Source: Pontitalea aquivivens | GTDB taxonomy: Bacteria; Pseudomonadota; Alphaproteobacteria; Rhodobacterales; Rhodobacteraceae | DNA: 64,000 nucleotides | Direction: 5' to 3' | NCBI RefSeq assembly: GCF_046507575.1 | Contig: NZ_JBKFEY010000008.1 | Span: 56,988 to 120,987, forward strand | Shown here: piece by piece, positions 59,830 to 64,000 of the stretch | Position numbering within the stretch: position 1 is the first letter of the stretch | Layout of the letters: each line of letters opens with the position of its first letter | The notes under the pieces: model-generated | Databases searched by the model: none | What the model was told of the DNA's origin: nothing | Seen by the model: the letters and a program-made list of their open reading frames with translations, nothing else | Program-made: the position numbers and the translations under genes

Positions 59830-59881
59830 GGAGGTATTTGGGGCAAAGTGAAAGCTGTTTCATCTTGCCCCAAATACCTCC
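59830..59881. repeat. Two dispersed-repeat copies head to head, forming a 24-bp inverted repeat
   Basis: The left arm 59830-59853 and right arm 59858-59881 are complementary at 22 of 24 positions, with a GCTG loop. Each arm is a copy of the repeat core (GGAGGTATTTGGGGCAA type). It lies between the aminotransferase and gpt genes, both on the minus strand, and could fold into a very stable hairpin on either strand. Confidence 0.9.
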
Positions 59882-59949
59882 GCCGGAGGCATCCGCCGCG
59901 CGACCGCATCGACCGGCCGGGCAGGGGCGGCGTGCAGGGCGGGCGGCGA

Positions 59950-60453
59950 TCAGTCGGTGCCGCGATATGGCTGGACATATTGCAATGCCATGTCCCAGGG
60001 GAAGAAGATCCAGGTGTCCTGGCTGACCTCGGTCACATAGGTGTCGACCAGCGGCTTGCCCTTGGGTTTGGCGTAGACGGTGGCGAAATGGGCCTTGGGG
60101 AACAGCTGGCGCACCAGTTCCAGCGTCTTTCCGGTATCGACCAGATCGTCGACGATCAGGATGCCCTCGCCATCGCCCATCAGATCGGCCTGGGGTGATT
60201 TCGTCACCTGCGCCGCGCGCTGTTCCTGGTGGCTGTAGGACTTGACCGAGATCGTGTCGACCACGCGGATGTCCAGTTCGCGGCTGACGATCATCGCGGG
60301 CACCAGGCCGCCGCGGGTGATGCCCACCACCGCGCGCCAGTTGCCGGCATCGGGGCCCTTGCCATCCAGCCGCCAGGCCAGTGCACGCGCATCGCGGTGC
60401 AGCTGGTCCCAGCTGACGTGGAAACCTTTTTCATGGGGAAGCCGGTCGGTCAT
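59950..60453 (-). CDS. gpt: Xanthine phosphoribosyltransferase
   Basis: A 167-residue type I phosphoribosyltransferase of the Gpt family. The PRPP loop is VDDLVDTGKT (residues 101-110), and the hood region RGGLVPAMIVSRELDIR and the YVQPYRG end are Gpt-like. It salvages xanthine and guanine to nucleotides. Hypoxanthine transferase is the closest alternative. It lies 93 bases upstream of the exporter gene. Confidence 0.92.
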   Translation of the reverse strand: MTDRLPHEKGFHVSWDQLHRDARALAWRLDGKGPDAGNWRAVVGITRGGLVPAMIVSRELDIRVVDTISVKSYSHQEQRAAQVTKSPQADLMGDGEGILIVDDLVDTGKTLELVRQLFPKAHFATVYAKPKGKPLVDTYVTEVSQDTWIFFPWDMALQYVQPYRGTD

Positions 60454-60546
60454 GCATCAACTCCTTGCTGGGGCGCGGGGCCCGTCTGTCGCGCCAGATT
60501 ATCGCGCACCCGGCGTGATCCGCCAGCCCCCGCATCAGCCCCCGCA

Positions 60547-61152
60547 TCAGCCCTGAAAGATCAGCACAAGCCCCAGCGCGAACAGTGCCACCGCGGCGGC
60601 CCGGTCGATCCAGAAGCGGGCCGCGAAATACCGGCTGCGCATCGCGGCGGTGGACATCACCAGCACCACGACGACATACCAGAACAGTTCCGTCGACAGG
60701 CAGGCGGCATAGATGCCGATCTGGCGCGCGACGCTGAGCGGGTCCGGAAAGACCGACAGGATCAGCGCGGAATAGAACAGCGCGGGTTTCGGGTTGGACA
60801 GGTTCAGCACGATCCCGCCCCAGAAGCTGCGGCCAAAGCGGCCGTCGGCGGCCTCGGGCAGGGGCAGGGTGGCGGCGCGCCACAGGCCCCGGGACATCCA
60901 GATCAGATAGGCCCCGCCCAGCACCTTCAGGCCGGAAAACAGCATGGGGTGCAGGCGGAACACCACCGCCAGCCCCAAAAGCGCAAACAGGCACCACAGC
61001 GAGGCGCCCGTGGCCAGCCCGATGCCATAGGGCAGGGCGCGGTCGCGCCCGTGGGCAAAGGCGGTCTGGGTGGCGGCAATGATCGCGGGCCCCGGCGACA
61101 GGATCGCCAGGGACAGCGTTGCGATCATCACCAGATAGGGCGGCAGGTCCAA
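60547..61152 (-). CDS. LysE/RhtB-family amino acid exporter
   Basis: A 201-residue membrane protein with about six helices and the LysE-family start AILSPGPAIIAATQTAFAHGR near residue 16. LGGAYLIWMSRGLWR near residue 78 is a second hallmark. The start is TTG at 61152, three bases after the fabI stop, with AAGG eight bases upstream, so translation is probably coupled. The family exports small amino acids or related molecules; substrate not defined. Confidence 0.88.
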   Translation of the reverse strand: MDLPPYLVMIATLSLAILSPGPAIIAATQTAFAHGRDRALPYGIGLATGASLWCLFALLGLAVVFRLHPMLFSGLKVLGGAYLIWMSRGLWRAATLPLPEAADGRFGRSFWGGIVLNLSNPKPALFYSALILSVFPDPLSVARQIGIYAACLSTELFWYVVVVLVMSTAAMRSRYFAARFWIDRAAAVALFALGLVLIFQG

Positions 61153-61155
61153 GCG

Positions 61156-61986
61156 TTACGCCTTGCCGTTGTCGCGGCCGGTGACCACGTCGATATCGGG
61201 CGCATCCACCGCCTTCATGCCGACGACGTGATAGCCCGCGTCCACATGCAGGTTTTCGCCCGTGGTGCCCGACCCCAGATCCGACAGCAGATACAGCGCG
61301 GCCTTGCCGACCTCTTCCTGGGTCACGTTGCGGCGCAGCGGGCTGTTCAGTTCGTTCCACTTCATGATGTAGCGGAAATCGCCGATGCCGCTTGCCGCCA
61401 GCGTCTTGATCGGGCCGGCGCTGATCGCGTTGACGCGGATGCCGTCCTTGCCCAGATCCTCGGCCAGATATTTCACCGATGCCTCCAGCGCGGCCTTGGC
61501 CACGCCCATCACGTTGTAATGCGGCATCACCTTTTCGGCGCCGTAGTAGGTCAACGTCAGCAGGCTGCCGCCCGGGCCCATCATCGCGGCCGCGCGCTGG
61601 CAGATCGCGGTGAAGGAATAGGCCGAAATGTCCAAGGCCATCGCAAATCCCGCGCGCGAGGTGTCGACATAGCGGCCGCGCAATTCGTTCTTGTCGGCAA
61701 AGCCGATGGCATGGACCACGAAATCGATCTGGCCCCATTCCGCCTTGAGCCCGTCGAACAGCGCCTCGATGCTGGCGTCGTTTGCCACATCGCATTCGAA
61801 CAGCAGCGGTGCGCCCAGCGACGCGGCCAGCGGCTCGACCCGTTTTTTCAGCGCGTCGCCAAGATAGGAAAAGGCCAGTTCCGCGCCCGCATCGGCGCAG
61901 GCCTTGGCAATGCCCCAGGCGATCGACTTGTCATTGGCAAGTCCCATGATCAGCCCGCGCTTGCCCGCCAACAGATTGCTAGACAT
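61156..61986 (-). CDS. fabI: Enoyl-[acyl-carrier-protein] reductase (NADH), FabI
   Basis: A 276-residue SDR-type enoyl-ACP reductase. The FabI motifs are GLANDKSIAWGIAKA near residue 15 and the Y-x6-K catalytic pair Y157/K164 in HYNVMGVAKAALE; Y147 in LTYYGAEKV is the second tyrosine of the family. It completes each round of fatty-acid elongation and is the target of triclosan-like drugs in general. The LysE-family gene lies three bases downstream. Confidence 0.96.
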   Translation of the reverse strand: MSSNLLAGKRGLIMGLANDKSIAWGIAKACADAGAELAFSYLGDALKKRVEPLAASLGAPLLFECDVANDASIEALFDGLKAEWGQIDFVVHAIGFADKNELRGRYVDTSRAGFAMALDISAYSFTAICQRAAAMMGPGGSLLTLTYYGAEKVMPHYNVMGVAKAALEASVKYLAEDLGKDGIRVNAISAGPIKTLAASGIGDFRYIMKWNELNSPLRRNVTQEEVGKAALYLLSDLGSGTTGENLHVDAGYHVVGMKAVDAPDIDVVTGRDNGKA

Positions 61987-62169
61987 TCAGATCCCTCGCG
62001 CTTCCCTTTGGTAAGTGCGACAGCATTAGGCGAAAGCGCAAGCCGCATCAAGCCGCGGAAGAGATGCGCGCGGTGGCTTGCGGCGCCGCCCCGGCGCGGG
62101 CATGATCTTGCCTGGTGTCGGGTATCCGGTATTCGGGTCCCGGGCACCGTTAACGGGCAGGGAAATGAA

Positions 62170-62793
62170 ATGAGCGACAGAAGCGGCATTTTCGCGGGCG
62201 ACGATCCCTTTGCCATCGCCGCCAGCTGGCTGGCCGAGGCCGGGCGCGAAGAGATCAACGATCCCAATGCCATCGCGCTGGCTACGGTGGATCAGGACGG
62301 GCTGCCCAATGTGCGCATGGTGCTGCTGAAGGATATCGAGCCGCTGGATGCGCCTTCGGGCGGGGCCTTCGTGTTCTACACCAATTACGGTTCGGCCAAG
62401 GGGCGCGAGATCGAGGCCGCGGGCAAGGCCGCCTTCGTGATGCACTGGAAAAGCCTGCGCCGTCAGATCCGTGTGCGCGGCCTGACCAGCCGCGAAGCGG
62501 GGCCGCAGGCGGATGACTATTTCGCCTCGCGCAGTCTGAAAAGCCGGCTGGGGGCCTGGGCCTCGCGGCAGAGCGAGCCCTTGTCCTCGCGCGTGGCGCT
62601 GATGGCCGAGGTGGCCCGCGTCACCGCCCAGCAGGGCACCGCGTCCACGCGCCCGCCCCATTGGGGCGGCATTCGCATCACGCCCCTGGAAATCGAGTTC
62701 TGGGCCGATGGCGCCTTTCGCCTGCACGACCGCTTTCGCTGGCGTCGCGCGGCGCCCGGCGCGGAATGGGAAATTTTCCGCCTGAATCCGTAG
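62170..62793 (+). CDS. pdxH: Pyridoxine/pyridoxamine 5'-phosphate oxidase
   Basis: A 207-residue FMN-dependent oxidase. It has the PdxH signatures NAIALATVDQDGLPNVRMVLLK near residue 34, YTNYGSAKGREIEA near 70 and the C-terminal RFRWRRA...WEIFRLNP. It makes pyridoxal 5'-phosphate from the pyridoxine or pyridoxamine phosphate. The PLP made is needed by the aminotransferase encoded upstream and many others. ATG 62170 was chosen; the frame is open upstream over noncoding DNA and the opposite-strand gpt/fabI genes, which I reject. Confidence 0.95.
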   Translation: MSDRSGIFAGDDPFAIAASWLAEAGREEINDPNAIALATVDQDGLPNVRMVLLKDIEPLDAPSGGAFVFYTNYGSAKGREIEAAGKAAFVMHWKSLRRQIRVRGLTSREAGPQADDYFASRSLKSRLGAWASRQSEPLSSRVALMAEVARVTAQQGTASTRPPHWGGIRITPLEIEFWADGAFRLHDRFRWRRAAPGAEWEIFRLNP

Positions 62794-62817
62794 GTTCCGT
62801 AGGGTTTACGGGCCTCG

Positions 62818-62833
62818 GTATGGAATTCCATAC
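62818..62833. promoter_or_regulatory. Perfect 16-bp palindrome GTATGGAATTCCATAC upstream of the cold-shock gene
   Basis: A fully symmetric 16-bp site 76 bases upstream of the double cold-shock-domain gene. The surrounding 62834-62908 is AT-richer than the window average and contains TCTCATTGTGAGA, a small stem-loop. It could be an operator or part of a structured 5' leader; the regulator is unknown. Confidence 0.5.
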
Positions 62834-62908
62834 TTTTGGACTTGAAACTATCCTTCTCATTGTGAGAGTTGAAGGGCCCGGACCAGAGGGTGGCAGGAAA
62901 GTGTGGGT

Positions 62909-63442
62909 ATGACGGACGATCAGACGGATTTGCGGCGGGTAGAAGGGCGCGTGAAGTGGTTTGACCCTGCGAAGGGTTTCGGCTTCATTCTGGATGCCGA
63001 GGGCGGGCCCGACATCTTGCTGCATGCCAATGTGTTGCGCAATTTCGGGCAGGGATCGGTCGCCGACAATGCCGGCATCACGGTCACGGTGCAAAAGACC
63101 CCGCGCGGCGCCCAGGCGGTCGAGGTGCTGGACATCCAGCCACCCGAATCCGACCGCATGGCCCAGATCGAGGATCTGGGCGACACCGACCCCGAGATGA
63201 TCGCGGCCCTGCCGCTGGAATCGGCGCGGGTGAAATGGTTCGACAAGGCCAAGGGATTCGGCTTTGCCAATGTCTTTGGCCGCCCCGAGGATGTGTTTAT
63301 CCATATCGAGGTGCTGCGCCGGTCGGGCTTTGCCGACCTGGGCCCGGGCGAGGCGGTTTGCCTGCGCGTGATCGAGGGCAAGCGCGGGCGCATGGCGGCG
63401 CAGGTGCTGTCATGGGAAGCCGCGCTGCGCGCGGGGCGCTGA
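62909..63442 (+). CDS. Double cold-shock-domain protein
   Basis: A 177-residue protein with two cold-shock domains: the first at residues 10-80 (GRVKWFDPAKGFGFILDAEGGPDIL) and the second at about 110-175 (ARVKWFDKAKGFGFANVFGRPEDVF). Each has the KWF-xxx-KGFGF RNP1-like stretch, but the RNP2 VFIH motif is ILLH in the first and VFIH in the second. They bind single-stranded nucleic acid; the two-domain form is common in Rhodobacterales. The ATG at 62909 follows AGGAAA; GTG at 62903 is also in frame but too close to that site. Confidence 0.9.
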   Translation: MTDDQTDLRRVEGRVKWFDPAKGFGFILDAEGGPDILLHANVLRNFGQGSVADNAGITVTVQKTPRGAQAVEVLDIQPPESDRMAQIEDLGDTDPEMIAALPLESARVKWFDKAKGFGFANVFGRPEDVFIHIEVLRRSGFADLGPGEAVCLRVIEGKRGRMAAQVLSWEAALRAGR

Positions 63443-63447
63443 CGGCC

Positions 63448-63930
63448 ATGGGCCTGCGGCGGTTCGGCATCGTCCTGGGCCTGTTGGCGGGGCTTGCGGG
63501 CCCGGCTTCGGCTGCGCCAGCGGCGTGTCGCGACGATCTGGTGCTGATCCGCCATGACCGGGGCGAGGCGCGCTTTGCCGTTGAAATCGCCGATGATGCG
63601 GCCGAACGCGCGCAAGGATTGATGGGTCGGGAACGGATGCCTGCGGGGGCGGGGATGCTGTTCATCTATGACCGCCCCGAGCCTGTGGCCTTCTGGATGA
63701 AGAACACGCCCCTGCCGCTGGATCTTTTGTTCATCGATGAAACGGGGCGGGTCGTGCATTTGCATGAAAACGCCGTGCCGTTCGACGAAACCCCGCTGCC
63801 GTCGGGGACGCCGGTGCTGATGGTGCTGGAAATCAACGGCGGGCTGGCGCGCCGGATCGGCATCGCGCCGGGGGCGGTGATCGCCCATCCGCGCCTTGAT
63901 CGCGCAATTGCGGCCTTTCCCTGCGACTGA
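63448..63930 (+). CDS. DUF192 family secreted protein
   Basis: A 160-residue protein with a signal peptide (MGLRRFGIVLGLLAGLAGPASA) and the DUF192 domain: RAQGLMGRERMPAGAGMLFIYDRPEPVAFWMKNT. MKNTPLPLDLLFID is the family signature. The function is unknown. The start codon lies five bases after the cold-shock gene stop, so they may be co-transcribed. A short T-rich stretch follows and then the tRNA. Confidence 0.85.
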   Translation: MGLRRFGIVLGLLAGLAGPASAAPAACRDDLVLIRHDRGEARFAVEIADDAAERAQGLMGRERMPAGAGMLFIYDRPEPVAFWMKNTPLPLDLLFIDETGRVVHLHENAVPFDETPLPSGTPVLMVLEINGGLARRIGIAPGAVIAHPRLDRAIAAFPCD

Positions 63931-63971
63931 CCCCTTTTCCTTTGCGCCCCGGCCCGCTAGGAAGGGTGCGT

Positions 63972-64000
63972 CGGGGCGTAGCGCAGCCTGGTAGCGCGAC
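63972..64000 (+). tRNA. tRNA-Pro, 5' part only
   Basis: The window ends inside a tRNA. The 29 bases begin CGGGGCGTAGCGCAGCCTGG then TAGCGCGAC, matching the acceptor stem, D-stem and D-loop of bacterial tRNA-Pro, which starts CGGGG(T/C)GTAGCGCAGCCTGG. The anticodon lies beyond the edge, so the isoacceptor is unknown. Confidence 0.85.

Noticed and set aside
1..64000. Prophage, transposon, integron, CRISPR or restriction-defence islands
   Set aside because: No integrase, transposase, phage structural gene, spacer array or defence gene was seen. The 'host attachment' protein name alone does not indicate a phage or symbiosis locus.

Overview
This 64 kb window is high-GC chromosomal DNA of an alphaproteobacterium, most likely a member of the Rhodobacterales (Rhodobacter/Paracoccus/Rhodovulum-like). 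The evidence is a Paracoccus-type sox cluster with diheme SoxA, SoxCD, SoxE and SoxF, a GTTC-N7-GTTC LexA box in front of lexA, and a dispersed intergenic repeat of the kind seen in that order. I see no phage, insertion sequence, integron or CRISPR array; coding density is high and most of the window is core genome. Identifications are from family recognition by reading; no database search was run.

Layout. 0-5 kb: the 3' end of sodB, a host-attachment-type protein, a LOG-family hydrolase, a LysM envelope protein and an Atm1-type ABC exporter. 5-9.7 kb: an RND permease and its adaptor on the minus strand. 10-13.6 kb: a YfgM-like protein, bamB and der, the same order as in Escherichia coli. 13.8-19.5 kb: serS (minus) divergent from a second RND adaptor/permease pair.

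19.6-31.6 kb is the standout region, a thiosulfate-oxidation locus. soxS-soxR-soxT run on the minus strand, divergent from soxV-soxW and soxX-Y-Z-A-B-C-D-E-F. SoxXA loads thiosulfate onto the SoxYZ carrier, SoxB hydrolyses off sulfate, SoxCD oxidises the sulfane sulfur, SoxV/SoxW/SoxS supply reductant to the periplasm, SoxE and SoxF are accessory redox proteins, and SoxR is an ArsR-family repressor whose cysteine spacing matches persulfide sensors. soxG and soxH are not present after soxF. Strong hairpins flank soxA.

31.7-43 kb: glycerate kinase, a small membrane ORF, CorA, a retropepsin-like protease, MarC, tatABC with a DUF815 ATPase, the surE-pcm-nlpD block, an SDR protein, bioY and a DUF1284 cysteine-rich protein. 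tatABC may serve the sox locus, because SoxY, SoxB, SoxC and SoxF all carry twin-arginine leaders. 43-59.7 kb: gltA and gltX, comEC, lexA, then trpG-trpD-trpC-moaC-moeA, in which every junction overlaps by 4 bp. A divergent polysaccharide deacetylase gene separates these from trpE, which lies directly downstream of a PpiD-like foldase; a class I/II aminotransferase follows. 59.9-64 kb: gpt, a LysE-family exporter with fabI, pdxH, a double cold-shock-domain protein, a DUF192 protein and the 5' end of a tRNA-Pro that runs off the window.

The only stretch over 300 bases without a confidently assigned gene is 32959-33265, which holds a candidate 44-residue membrane protein.
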